Source: CBDCZY01 sp965224745
GTDB lineage: Bacteria; Pseudomonadota; Gammaproteobacteria; Methylococcales; Methylomonadaceae
Direction of reading: 5' to 3'
DNA: 64,000 nt
Assembly: GCA_965224745.1 (NCBI GenBank)
Contig: CBDCZY010000002.1
Span: forward strand, 992,001 to 1,056,000
Shown: positions 1-9,737 of the stretch, one piece after another
How the letters are laid out: the number at the start of each line of letters is the position of its first letter
Numbering within the stretch: position 1 is the stretch's first letter
Notes under the pieces: model-generated
Seen by the model: the letters and a program-made list of their open reading frames with translations, nothing else
Told to the model about the DNA's origin: nothing
Database searches by the model: none
Program-made: the position numbers and the translations under genes

Positions 1-534
1 TAGATTGATATCGACAAAAATTTCATCCCATACGACAAAACTAAAATTTGCCGCGATGGGTAAAGGTTTTATGATTTTAAAAAATTGCCTAAAACGCCAT
101 CCAACGTCACTTTCATTACCGACATACCGTTGCTCCAAACGAGTTCTTCCCATCACACCTCCTATCGAAAATGATTTATTCCATAATAATTGTTGCCAAA
201 TACGATGCTCGTCAAAAGCCGATTGGGTGAAAGGTTCAGCAGTTGGAATCCAAGCATAACCTATCCAAAGACTGACGTAATCGTTTACCGAGTACCCCAG
301 CCCCAGTCTTAAAATCCCTTGAGAAAAACGCGAGGTATCTTCACCAAAACGGCCTTGTCCTTCCAGCCATAATTTTAAGTTTGCAAGTTCAGGATTTAAC
401 CCTCCCAGGGAACTTATCGCAGTTAAATTGCCCCAGGTATGAAAATCTTCATTAGTCTCTCCTGCTTTAGCTGCAAGTGAAAAATACTGCAGAAACATAA
501 ACAAGAATAAAAATTGATACCCCATTACGCGCAC
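1..534 (-). CDS. DUF2490-family outer-membrane protein, 3' end cut by window
   Basis: This reading frame runs unbroken from a GTG at 534-532 to base 1, giving 178 residues with the C-terminus outside the window. An AGGAGG stands 5 bases before the GTG, so that start is preferred over the ATG at 525. The N-terminus is a signal peptide with a hydrophobic FLFLFMFLQYF core ending near LAAKA. The mature part has alternating hydrophobic strands and the motifs GYAWIP, FDEHRIWQQ and RTRLEQRY. These match DUF2490, a family of predicted outer-membrane beta-barrels of unknown function. The gene is collinear with the next two secreted-protein genes but separated from them by about 540 bases, so a shared operon is not shown. 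Confidence 0.8.
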   Translation of the reverse strand, partial: MRVMGYQFLFLFMFLQYFSLAAKAGETNEDFHTWGNLTAISSLGGLNPELANLKLWLEGQGRFGEDTSRFSQGILRLGLGYSVNDYVSLWIGYAWIPTAEPFTQSAFDEHRIWQQLLWNKSFSIGGVMGRTRLEQRYVGNESDVGWRFRQFFKIIKPLPIAANFSFVVWDEIFVDINL

Positions 535-620
535 CTTGTCCTCCTTGATACCTTGAATATAGTAATTTCTAAAAGGGAATAAGCTAGCATTGAACCATTC
601 TCCAAAATGCCATGACTTCT

Positions 621-743
621 TTTATGATGGCTCTGTTCGCGTTAACTGTTGGTTTATCTTGTAACGCTTAAAAATACGGTACTTATGGTGCTTCTAGACA
701 AGGTGTATTTATTGAGTACCAACGCGAACTGAGCCTTTATGAA
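621..743. repeat. Imperfect inverted repeat in an intergenic gap
   Basis: The gap 535-1073 holds no convincing gene. It contains a pair of 23-base arms (621-643 and 721-743) that match in inverted orientation at 19 of 23 positions, sharing GTTCGCGTT and its complement, with 77 bases between them. It could be a small non-autonomous mobile element or an insertion-sequence scar. No transposase fragment was recognised. Confidence 0.45.
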
Positions 744-1073
744 ACAACCTTATCATTTGAAATGACGCGACATAATCCGAGCTATTAAGCCAAATGCCAT
801 GGGTGAGATTAAAAGTGATGCATTATCATTTTCCCATCTTTGATTGATTCTACATAAACGCAAAACCAACATAACATCAATATTATTGTGTGACCACCAA
901 ATTCAAGGACACTAATACTTCACGTGTTGTTGGTGATTCAGGATAACAATGTTTCAAGAACAAAGGCTGCTTGATTGGCTTTCACGCGTACCACTATCTT
1001 TTTTTCTCTCACACCAGAAAATGACTACGGCTCCATTCAATCACCCATAGGATTCAATTCAGACCATCTAACA

Positions 1074-2810
1074 TTACCGTACCATCTGACGCTGAGGAAA
1101 TGGTGCTCGGGGACTCAACTGAGGGTTCCTCCTTTGAGGGAGTGGTCGAGGACCTAACTGAGGGAGCGGCTGAGAAAGTGGTTGTAGCAACGGCTGCGAA
1201 CAACTATTAAAAATTGAACTTAGCCCCCAACCTTGAATAAATAGGCCTGTATTGACTCTTGCTTTTTTTGCCAGTGCATGCACTGCTCCGTACATTTGGT
1301 TGGTTTCTTTCAATAGTTTTGATAATTTATCAATAAAAAACTTCTCATTTTGTTCTAACACAGTGGTATTGAAACAAGCATCATAAGATAGTTCTGGAGC
1401 AAGGGTGTTATTACTATATTGATACTGTGCACTCCCTTCAGCTGACACCGCCCCTGAACAATAACTGTTGAGATCGTTAATATTTGTAAAAGGAGAATAC
1501 GCAGTCGTGTAATTGGGGAGATCATTAGGTGCGTAGTCTATGGCATAGTTCCCACACACCATGTTTTTCTGCTTTAGCTCTTCCTCAGAAAGGCCATTTT
1601 TAGAAGCTAAGGAAATCCACAAGGCAGCATATACTTCATCCAAATGAATTTCCGGAGGCGCTAATGGAGAATAAACTACATTATTCACAATATCGGATTG
1701 TTCAGAGTCGTATAAACTTATTCCGTGATATTGGAAAGCTAATACGACATTATTGGTTATCTTGATTTTTTTGAAAGGCCCATCAAACATACCAATACCT
1801 TGGATGGCACTTACCTGGCTTGTTTCAGGGTATGAATCTCTATTAAGGATAATATTCTTGTTAATGTTCATAGATTCAATGGGAGGTAAGGGATTCGCTG
1901 TGATCGGACTATAGAATGCTTGAATTGCGTCATCGTGATTAGTATCTATCGATACATTATTTCTAACAACATTATGATGAAAAGTGATGTTATTTCGAAT
2001 TCCTCTCATTCCATCATCCCTGAAGTTATTAATCACATTCCCTTCCACGACGGTATCAGACGCAGTGATTTGTATCCCATGGACTACATTTTCTATATAG
2101 TTGTTTTTGATTAAGAAATTCGAATATTCATGGCTATCAACTCCAACCCAAACACCGGATTTCGCCTTGGTTTTCCAGTCGTTCACGGTCCAGTTCTTGC
2201 TTTCAGGCGTAGAGAAAATATAAGAGTCTATCAGTTGAATATCACTGGTTGGAGCACTAATAGGGACACATACCGCTGCCTGGGGATCTTGGCACAATCC
2301 TTCAATACCTTTGCCTCCTAGCATTACTATCTGAAGATCAGAATAAACGGGTTTGGAGGGATCATCTGGATCAATAAATCCCTGACTAATAGTTAGCTTC
2401 TCAAATCTCCAGTTTTTGGAATTGCTAACCAATAAACGACTCACCCTAGGCTCGTGTCTTGAACCGTTAGGCTTGCGATTTGGATCGGCTTTAACTGTAA
2501 TATAGGAATCATTATAATAATTCATAATTTTTACATTACCGTGGAAACCATCTCTTAAAAGAAGAGTATCCCCTGGTTTGACAGGAGCATTAGGATAAAG
2601 GATGGTTCCCGCATAATTTTTGGTCATAATTTGTTGATTGGCGATGACCTTATCTAATCTTCTCCACGGATTGGCTGCCGACCCATCACAAACAATATTT
2701 GGTAGAATGGATTTGTCACAACCATGTTCAGGATCAACATAAAAAGTGTTTGCCAGTACAACACTTTCGCACGCCAACAAACAGCAACCCAATAAAATTT
2801 TTCTTATCAT
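1074..2810 (-). CDS. Secreted right-handed parallel beta-helix protein
   Basis: The frame is open from a TTG at 2822, but the ATG at 2810 is preferred: it has GGAG 8 bases upstream and starts a good signal peptide (MIRKILLGCCLLACESVVLA). The mature protein begins NTFYVDPEHGCD and continues with repeated short turns such as NNYIENVVHGIQI, NVVRNNVSI and NNVVLAFQYHGISLYD. This is the coil pattern of pectate-lyase-like or NosD-like beta-helices, which usually bind or cleave polysaccharides outside the cell. The last 45 residues or so are a low-complexity Pro/Gln/Leu/Arg tail (PLLQPLSQPLPQLGPRPL). No catalytic residues can be assigned, so enzyme activity is open. The next gene on the same strand, the M6-like protease, ends 76 bases upstream of its start. 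Confidence 0.8.
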   Translation of the reverse strand: MIRKILLGCCLLACESVVLANTFYVDPEHGCDKSILPNIVCDGSAANPWRRLDKVIANQQIMTKNYAGTILYPNAPVKPGDTLLLRDGFHGNVKIMNYYNDSYITVKADPNRKPNGSRHEPRVSRLLVSNSKNWRFEKLTISQGFIDPDDPSKPVYSDLQIVMLGGKGIEGLCQDPQAAVCVPISAPTSDIQLIDSYIFSTPESKNWTVNDWKTKAKSGVWVGVDSHEYSNFLIKNNYIENVVHGIQITASDTVVEGNVINNFRDDGMRGIRNNITFHHNVVRNNVSIDTNHDDAIQAFYSPITANPLPPIESMNINKNIILNRDSYPETSQVSAIQGIGMFDGPFKKIKITNNVVLAFQYHGISLYDSEQSDIVNNVVYSPLAPPEIHLDEVYAALWISLASKNGLSEEELKQKNMVCGNYAIDYAPNDLPNYTTAYSPFTNINDLNSYCSGAVSAEGSAQYQYSNNTLAPELSYDACFNTTVLEQNEKFFIDKLSKLLKETNQMYGAVHALAKKARVNTGLFIQGWGLSSIFNSCSQPLLQPLSQPLPQLGPRPLPQRRNPQLSPRAPFPQRQMVR

Positions 2811-2886
2811 TATGTACTCCAAAAATATCTTTATTTCCGCATATTTAAAAAAAATGTGCGAGACCGAACCAAATTAAAAAGACTAA

Positions 2887-5800
2887 TCAATTATTACAGT
2901 TTTCGTTAATGGGCGCCCCTGAAATAACCCGTTGCGGATCATCATTACCTGCACCAGCACCACTTCCCAGCGAGCCATTGTTCCCTGAGCCACTCAAGTC
3001 CTCTACCACCTGCCCACTCTCATTAAAGCTCCAATAGGCCGTCAAACCTGCACTGTTAGCGGCTACGCTTTGGTTGTAGTTAGCCGTAATATCTGATCCG
3101 CTTCGCGCAACCGTCCATAGCCTTACTTCATCCAATTCACCTTCCAAGTGACCCGCAAAGCTTTGATTGCCTCGACCCAGTGCTTTGATCGGAAAACTTC
3201 CTGACCAAGTACCGGTCGCATCCAGTAAACCATTTATATATAACGATAAGCTAGAGCCTAAACGAGTCAGCGCTATATGAGTCCAGGTATTGGGCTGGAT
3301 AATGGTATTCGCAGCAATACGGTCAGTAAACGGCTCAAACAAGCGTACCTTGCCACCAAAAAAGTTAAAGTCAATACCCGTGCCTTCTTGACCCACTAAC
3401 GCATCAACCCCACTAATTCCAGGCGCTAAGTTGACCCATGCTTCTACCGTAAAATCACCTGAAAACACTAGGTTAGGAACATTTACCCAGTCATCGCTAC
3501 CATCCAAAGATAAACCCATACCACAGGTGCCATTAGCATGGGTTATCGAAATCGTGACCGTCGCTTCATTCGATAACCCGCCTAGATTATCTTCTACCGT
3601 ATAGGTGAACGTATCATCAGTCGTCTCCGTTCCATTATCGGTATAGGTGATCGCTCCGGTGACTGCATCAATACTGGTTGTGCCATGACTCGGCGCTGTT
3701 ACTACCGCTACCGTACCGGCTACCAGCGTTCCATCGCTGTCGCTGTCATTGCTTAATACATCAATCGCTACCGAGGCACTCGGATCAATCGGACCGGCAC
3801 TGTCATTTAACGCTACCGGCGATTGATTACCGCCACCGCTGCTGTTGATGCTGACTGTGACTGTTGCTGCATTCGATAACGCACCCAGATTGTCTTCTAC
3901 CGTATAGGTAAAGGTGTCATCGGTCGTCGCCGTTCCATCATCGGTATAGGTGATCGCGCCGGTGACTACATCGATACTGGTTGTGCCATGACTCGGTGTG
4001 GTTACTACCGTCACCGTGCCGGCTACTAGCGTTCCATCGCTGTCGCTGTCATTGCTGAGTACATCAATCGCTACCGAAGCACTTGGATCAATCGGGCCGG
4101 CACTGTCATCCGTAGCTACCGGCGATTGGTTGCCACCTCCGCTACTGTTGATGCTAATCGTGACCGTCGCTTCGTTCGATAACGCACCCAGGTTGTCTTC
4201 TACCGTATAGGTGAAAGTATCATCAGTCGTCGCCGTTCCATCATCGGTATAGGTGATCACGCCGGTAACCGCATCGATACTGGTTGTGCCATGACTCGGT
4301 GTGGTTACTACCGTTACCGTACCGGCCACCAGCGTTCCATCGCTATCGGCGTCATTGCTGAGTACATCAACCGATACCGAGGCATTCGGGTCAATCGGTC
4401 CAGCACTATCGTTAGTGGCTGTCGGAGATTGGTTCCCCCCCCCACCATTACAGTTTTCGTTAATGGGCGCGCCTGAAATAACCCGTTGCGGATCATCATT
4501 ACCTGCACCAGCACCACTTCCCAGCGAGCCATTGTTCCCTGAGCCACTCAAGTCCTCTACCACCTGCCCACTCTCATTAAAGCTCCAATAGGCCGTCAAA
4601 CCTGCACTGTTAGCGGCTACGCTTTGGTTGTAGTTAGCCGTAATATCTGATCCGCTTCGCGCAACCGTCCATAGCCTTACTTCATCCAATTCACCTTCCA
4701 AGTGACCCGCAAAGCTTTGATTGCCTCGACCCAGTGCTTTGATCGGAAAACTTCCTGACCAAGTACCGGTCGCATCCAGTAAACCATTTATATATAACGA
4801 TAAGCTAGAGCCTAAACGAGTCAGCGCTATATGAGTCCAGGTATTGGGCTGGATAATGGTATTCGCAGCAATACGGTCAGTAAACGGCTCAAACAAGCGT
4901 ACCTTGCCACCAAAAAAGTTAAAGTCAATACCCGTGCCTTCTTGACCCACTAACGCATCAACCCCACTAATTCCAGGCGCTAAGTTGACCCATGCTTCTA
5001 CCGTAAAATCACCTGAAAACACTAGGTTAGGAACATTTACCCAGTCATCGCTACCATCCAAAGATAAACCCATACCACAGGTGCCATTAGCATGGGTTAT
5101 CGAAATCGTGACCGTCGCTTCATTCGATAACCCGCCTAGATTATCTTCTACCGTATAGGTGAACGTATCATCAGTCGTCTCCGTTCCATTATCGGTATAG
5201 GTGATCGCTCCGGTGACTGCATCAATACTGGTTGTGCCATGACTCGGCGCTGTTACTACCGCTACCGTACCGGCTACCAGCGTTCCATCGCTGTCGCTGT
5301 CATTGCTTAATACATCAACCGATACCGAGGTATTCGGGTCAATCGGTCCAGCACTGTCATTTACCGCTACCGGCGATTGGTTACCGCCACCGCTGCTGTT
5401 GATGCTGACTGTGACTGTTGCTGCATTCGATAACGCACCCAGATTGTCTTCTACCGTATAGGTAAAGGTGTCATCGGTCGTCGCCGTTCCATCGTCCGTA
5501 TAGGTAATCGCTCCGGTGACTGCATCGATACTGGTTGTGCCATGACTCGGCGCGGTTACTACCGTCACCGTACCGGCTGCCAGCGTTCCATCACTATCGG
5601 CGTCATTGCTTAATACATCAACCGATACCGAGGTATTCGGGTCAATCGGTCCAGCACTGTCATTTACCGCTACCGGCGATTGGTTACCGCCTCCTCCACT
5701 ACAATTTTCACTAATAGGCGCCCCTGAAATAACCCGTTGCGGATCATCATTACCTGCACCAGCACCACTTCCCAGCGAGCCATTGTTCCCTGAGCCACTC

Positions 5801-8800
5801 AAGTCCTCTACCACCTGCCCACTCTCATTAAAGCTCCAATAGGCCGTCAAACCTGCACTGTTAGCGGCTACGCTTTGGTTGTAGTTAGCCGTAATATCTG
5901 ATCCGCTTCGCGCAACCGTCCATAGCCTTACTTCATCCAATTCACCTTCCAAGTGACCCGCAAAGCTTTGATTGCCTCGACCCAGTGCTTTGATCGGAAA
6001 ACTTCCTGACCAAGTACCGGTCGCATCCAGTAAACCATTTATATATAACGATAAGCTAGAGCCTAAACGAGTCAGCGCTATATGAGTCCAGGTATTGGGC
6101 TGGATAATGGTATTCGCAGCAATACGGTCAGTAAACGGCTCAAACAAGCGTACCTTGCCACCAAAAAAGTTAAAGTCAATACCCGTGCCTTCTTGACCCA
6201 CTAACGCATCAACCCCACTAATTCCAGGCGCTAAGTTGACCCATGCTTCTACCGTAAAATCACCTGAAAACACTAGGTTAGGAACATTTACCCAGTCATC
6301 GCTACCATCCAAAGATAAACCCATACCACAGGTGCCATTAGCATGGGTTATCGAAATCGTGACCGTCGCTTCATTCGATAACCCGCCTAGATTATCTTCT
6401 ACCGTATAGGTGAACGTATCATCAGTCGTCTCCGTTCCATTATCGGTATAGGTGATCGCTCCGGTGACTGCATCAATACTGGTTGTGCCATGACTCGGCG
6501 CTGTTACTACCGCTACCGTACCGGCTACCAGCGTTCCATCGCTGTCGCTGTCATTGCTTAATACATCAATCGCTACCGAGGCACTCGGATCAATCGGACC
6601 GGCACTGTCATTTAACGCTACCGGCGATTGATTACCGCCACCGCTGCTGTTGATGCTGACTGTGACTGTTGCTGCATTCGATAACGCACCCAGATTGTCT
6701 TCTACCGTATAGGTAAAGGTGTCATCGGTCGTCGCCGTTCCATCATCGGTATAGGTGATCGCGCCGGTGACTACATCGATACTGGTTGTGCCATGACTCG
6801 GTGTGGTTACTACCGTCACCGTGCCGGCTACTAGCGTTCCATCGCTGTCGCTGTCATTGCTGAGTACATCAATCGCTACCGAAGCACTTGGATCAATCGG
6901 GCCGGCACTGTCATCCGTAGCTACCGGCGATTGGTTGCCACCTCCGCTACTGTTGATGCTAATCGTGACCGTCGCTTCGTTCGATAACGCACCCAGGTTG
7001 TCTTCTACCGTATAGGTGAAAGTATCATCAGTCGTCGCCGTTCCATCATCGGTATAGGTGATCACGCCGGTAACCGCATCGATACTGGTTGTGCCATGAC
7101 TCGGTGTGGTTACTACCGTTACCGTACCGGCCACCAGCGTTCCATCGCTATCGGCGTCATTGCTGAGTACATCAACCGATACCGAGGCATTCGGGTCAAT
7201 CGGTCCAGCACTATCGTTAGTGGCTGTCGGAGCAATATTTTGACAGTCTGCTTCGCCCAAACAAAATGTCATGGCAGAACCCGACGAACTAACACTATGG
7301 ATAGTATAACCGGTTTGGTTAATACGACCCGACTGGTAGGTGTCAGTATTGGGATAGTTTAATGGGCCTGGGCCAATAATATCGACACCACCAGCATGAT
7401 ATAAATCTCCCGAATCACCCCTATTATAGCCTTGCTCTAAATCATAGAATTGGTCTGCCTGTAGTAATGCAACGCGATAATGGTTATCATTTTCCGGCCA
7501 ACCCAACTGCCCTGGAAAACCTTCTGTTGTATTGTCACTATTAAAAATGCCTGTATCTTTTGCTTCATCAATGTGCCAAATAGCTAATCCACCTTGCGGC
7601 ATAGAGCAATCAAAGCCGCTGTTTTGGCGATTTTCGATCAGTAAATACTCACCGAAGGGGAACCCTTCATCAATTTTGAATACTTCAGCGTTAAACTCTG
7701 CTTCATTGAGTGTATAAAGTCCGTCTGCATTAATGTAGGTCGGGTTAACCCATTGTAATTGAATTTTACTCCAAGCTGATAAGTGCGGTGGACACCATTG
7801 TTGACCATCAAACCCCCAGGAATTGGCCATTAAACCATAGGAACCGACTCCTTCTCCGACACCATTAGTATCGTATAAATCGGGTAACCCAAAAAAATGA
7901 GCCGTTTCATGCGCAATCACGCCAATGCGACCAATCTCGCTGCCTGATACTCCCCATAAACCCGGACTAATATGGTAGTTGGATACCTTGACGCCTTCTC
8001 CCGACACCCATTCAGGCATAATATTCCATTTATGTGACCAAATCCTATCTGTGTAGGCCACTCCTGCCGTATCAGTTGTGCCCCATTCTGCAGCATAGCC
8101 CGAATGTATGAAAGTGATTGCATCAATATACCCATCACCATCCTGATCATACTGCGTAAAATCAATCGATTGATCCAGTTCGTCTAAAGCCTCGATCAAT
8201 GCCTCCCATATTTTAGACCCAAGACCCGACACCCCGTCGGCATAATACTGCTCGTTCTGCAAAACATCAATCCAGTCAGAAAAGTCTGTATCCAACGACA
8301 ACTGGCTATATGAGTTTTCTAAAAAATAACCTTTTACGCTTCCAGTAGGTGCAAGCTCGGGGTCAGCATTCTCGGCATTGAACAGGACATTCATGTTTGC
8401 AGTGGTAGGAAGTACTCTCGAAGAGTGATTGGCAAAGCGAATCATTACCACTAAATTCTTGACGCTTCCAGAAGTTGGAGCCCTTTGAGGTGGGTTTGCC
8501 GAAGGGGCTGAATTAGGAGGGTTGAAATCCGATTGTTCTCTTAAATCTTCTGGAGGCAAAATCCCCGGACTTAAATTTACGGCACCTGGATTTACTTGAC
8601 CCACTTTAAATGGCGTTGCTATTAACTGTCCTTGAGCATTCAAATCTGCGTAAAAAAAAGCACCATTGTTTCGTACAACGGTGAATCCATTCATATCTTG
8701 TAACGTATGAAAATGTTCATCACCCTTTATTTGCAAGGTAACCTTAGTTCCATCCGGTTGCACTTCGATGAATGAATTAGGATTGGCCGGCATTGCCAAA

Positions 8801-8898
8801 ACCATTCTTGAAAACAAAGCATTGAGAATTAATGGTATGAATAAAGAAGCGAAAAAAGATTTCTCACTTGGATCAAATATTTTTTTGTAACTCATCAT
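2887..8898 (-). CDS. M6-type secreted metalloprotease with cadherin-like and LamG repeats
   Basis: About 2,000 residues. The frame opens at 8943, but the ATG pair at 8898/8895 has AGGA just upstream and is followed by a signal peptide ending near MVLA. The protease domain carries HETAHFFGLPDLYD (zinc motif HExxH at about residue 345 counted from 8943), typical of the M6 immune-inhibitor-A-like family, followed by GSYGLMANSWGF. From about residue 570 to the end the protein is modular: three cadherin-like or VCBS-like domains (motifs SPVATDDSAGPIDP and DDTFTYTVEDNLG), a LamG domain (LSLDGSDDWVNVPN), two cadherin-like, LamG, three cadherin-like, LamG. The three LamG copies look identical at protein level. 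No C-terminal anchor is visible. Family knowledge suggests an extracellular protease with adhesive or glycan-binding repeats. Its substrate is unknown. Confidence 0.88.
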   Translation of the reverse strand: MMSYKKIFDPSEKSFFASLFIPLILNALFSRMVLAMPANPNSFIEVQPDGTKVTLQIKGDEHFHTLQDMNGFTVVRNNGAFFYADLNAQGQLIATPFKVGQVNPGAVNLSPGILPPEDLREQSDFNPPNSAPSANPPQRAPTSGSVKNLVVMIRFANHSSRVLPTTANMNVLFNAENADPELAPTGSVKGYFLENSYSQLSLDTDFSDWIDVLQNEQYYADGVSGLGSKIWEALIEALDELDQSIDFTQYDQDGDGYIDAITFIHSGYAAEWGTTDTAGVAYTDRIWSHKWNIMPEWVSGEGVKVSNYHISPGLWGVSGSEIGRIGVIAHETAHFFGLPDLYDTNGVGEGVGSYGLMANSWGFDGQQWCPPHLSAWSKIQLQWVNPTYINADGLYTLNEAEFNAEVFKIDEGFPFGEYLLIENRQNSGFDCSMPQGGLAIWHIDEAKDTGIFNSDNTTEGFPGQLGWPENDNHYRVALLQADQFYDLEQGYNRGDSGDLYHAGGVDIIGPGPLNYPNTDTYQSGRINQTGYTIHSVSSSGSAMTFCLGEADCQNIAPTATNDSAGPIDPNASVSVDVLSNDADSDGTLVAGTVTVVTTPSHGTTSIDAVTGVITYTDDGTATTDDTFTYTVEDNLGALSNEATVTISINSSGGGNQSPVATDDSAGPIDPSASVAIDVLSNDSDSDGTLVAGTVTVVTTPSHGTTSIDVVTGAITYTDDGTATTDDTFTYTVEDNLGALSNAATVTVSINSSGGGNQSPVALNDSAGPIDPSASVAIDVLSNDSDSDGTLVAGTVAVVTAPSHGTTSIDAVTGAITYTDNGTETTDDTFTYTVEDNLGGLSNEATVTISITHANGTCGMGLSLDGSDDWVNVPNLVFSGDFTVEAWVNLAPGISGVDALVGQEGTGIDFNFFGGKVRLFEPFTDRIAANTIIQPNTWTHIALTRLGSSLSLYINGLLDATGTWSGSFPIKALGRGNQSFAGHLEGELDEVRLWTVARSGSDITANYNQSVAANSAGLTAYWSFNESGQVVEDLSGSGNNGSLGSGAGAGNDDPQRVISGAPISENCSGGGGNQSPVAVNDSAGPIDPNTSVSVDVLSNDADSDGTLAAGTVTVVTAPSHGTTSIDAVTGAITYTDDGTATTDDTFTYTVEDNLGALSNAATVTVSINSSGGGNQSPVAVNDSAGPIDPNTSVSVDVLSNDSDSDGTLVAGTVAVVTAPSHGTTSIDAVTGAITYTDNGTETTDDTFTYTVEDNLGGLSNEATVTISITHANGTCGMGLSLDGSDDWVNVPNLVFSGDFTVEAWVNLAPGISGVDALVGQEGTGIDFNFFGGKVRLFEPFTDRIAANTIIQPNTWTHIALTRLGSSLSLYINGLLDATGTWSGSFPIKALGRGNQSFAGHLEGELDEVRLWTVARSGSDITANYNQSVAANSAGLTAYWSFNESGQVVEDLSGSGNNGSLGSGAGAGNDDPQRVISGAPINENCNGGGGNQSPTATNDSAGPIDPNASVSVDVLSNDADSDGTLVAGTVTVVTTPSHGTTSIDAVTGVITYTDDGTATTDDTFTYTVEDNLGALSNEATVTISINSSGGGNQSPVATDDSAGPIDPSASVAIDVLSNDSDSDGTLVAGTVTVVTTPSHGTTSIDVVTGAITYTDDGTATTDDTFTYTVEDNLGALSNAATVTVSINSSGGGNQSPVALNDSAGPIDPSASVAIDVLSNDSDSDGTLVAGTVAVVTAPSHGTTSIDAVTGAITYTDNGTETTDDTFTYTVEDNLGGLSNEATVTISITHANGTCGMGLSLDGSDDWVNVPNLVFSGDFTVEAWVNLAPGISGVDALVGQEGTGIDFNFFGGKVRLFEPFTDRIAANTIIQPNTWTHIALTRLGSSLSLYINGLLDATGTWSGSFPIKALGRGNQSFAGHLEGELDEVRLWTVARSGSDITANYNQSVAANSAGLTAYWSFNESGQVVEDLSGSGNNGSLGSGAGAGNDDPQRVISGAPINENCNN
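2911..4427. repeat. 1.5-kb direct repeat inside the M6 protease gene, copy 1
   Basis: This segment recurs at 5716-7232 with a constant offset of 2805 bases. By eye it is essentially identical, including synonymous positions in the stretches compared. It encodes three cadherin-like domains and one LamG domain. Such identity points to recent duplication or gene conversion. It is also a place where a short-read assembly could collapse or expand copies. Confidence 0.85.
4451..5318. repeat. 0.87-kb LamG-containing repeat, middle copy
   Basis: This matches 2897-3764 at an offset of 1554 bases, with one visible difference near 4470 (GCGCGCC against GCGCCCC). It also matches the LamG part of the 5716-7232 copy. 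The similarity drops abruptly at the cadherin-like domain boundary, where the ATCGCTACC version changes to ACCGATACC. Confidence 0.8.
5716..7232. repeat. 1.5-kb direct repeat inside the M6 protease gene, copy 2
   Basis: Partner of 2911-4427 at an offset of 2805. The match stops at 7232, where the sequence changes to the linker (QNIAPT) that follows the protease domain. Confidence 0.85.
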
Positions 8899-9737
8899 TT
8901 TTCCTATTATTGTTATTAAGTATTTCTCGTTGTAGCGCAGCATTACTTTCTAACGCTATGTTCAATGAAAATAATGGCAATACCTTTTATTGGGCCAACA
9001 ATAGCTTAAAATTCCTCAATATAAACAGTCATTCAAATTGAAGTATTTGTACTAGAGCATCAGCGACCATCGCCAACAATACCTAACATATATCGGCAGT
9101 CATAGTAATCAAGACTGGGTTTTTATCTGTGGATTAAAGAGTCAGCCGAGCTGGCATCTTGCCGTCGGTAATTTTGGATTAAATAACTATTCGAATTTGT
9201 TTTGAAACACATGCTACCCCCGGTTTATTTCTTATTTTGTATTTATTTGAGCTTTAGAATTGCCCTTATTTAGTCCCTCAAAATTATAATAAGCATACCT
9301 TAACTGAAAATGAACAACTAACCTCTAAGATCTATCCAAGTCACCATAAACAGTCATTGTAACTGCAAAGCTAATGGCTTACCCGATACTCAAATCGTAA
9401 TGATGCAAAACTGCCATCTTAAGTTGCGCTGCAAACCCAATGAATCAAACTAGACTTATGAGATTATTACTCAGTGTTTTCTTCTATTACTTTAAGAGAA
9501 GCATAAGTATGTTTTTTAAACCAACAATTAAAATGTACTTATTATCTGATAATGATGACACCTAATCCGAGTTATAATGTCTAATGCCAATCACTTTTTC
9601 TCTAACTGTCTTGCACTTTAGTTATACTGCTTGATATTTTTTCTGCATGTCGTATTATCACTTTTGACCTACCTGATACATTTTTTCTTACATACTTGCT
9701 AACCGGCCATCTTTAAGGACAAGCGCTTCATTATTAA
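8899..9737. other. Long intergenic region between divergent protease and slt genes
   Basis: About 840 AT-rich bases separate the two divergent start codons. No open frame of credible composition, RNA gene or recognisable mobile-element remnant was found. Promoters for both genes must lie here, but no box stands out clearly enough to call. Confidence 0.5.

Noticed and set aside
975..1157. 60-codon plus-strand frame overlapping the beta-helix gene end
   Set aside because: Antisense to the Pro-rich tail, with no ribosome-binding site.
3998..7362. Several plus-strand open frames inside the M6 protease gene
   Set aside because: They are antisense shadows of a repetitive coding sequence; they recur in each repeat copy only because the DNA is repeated.
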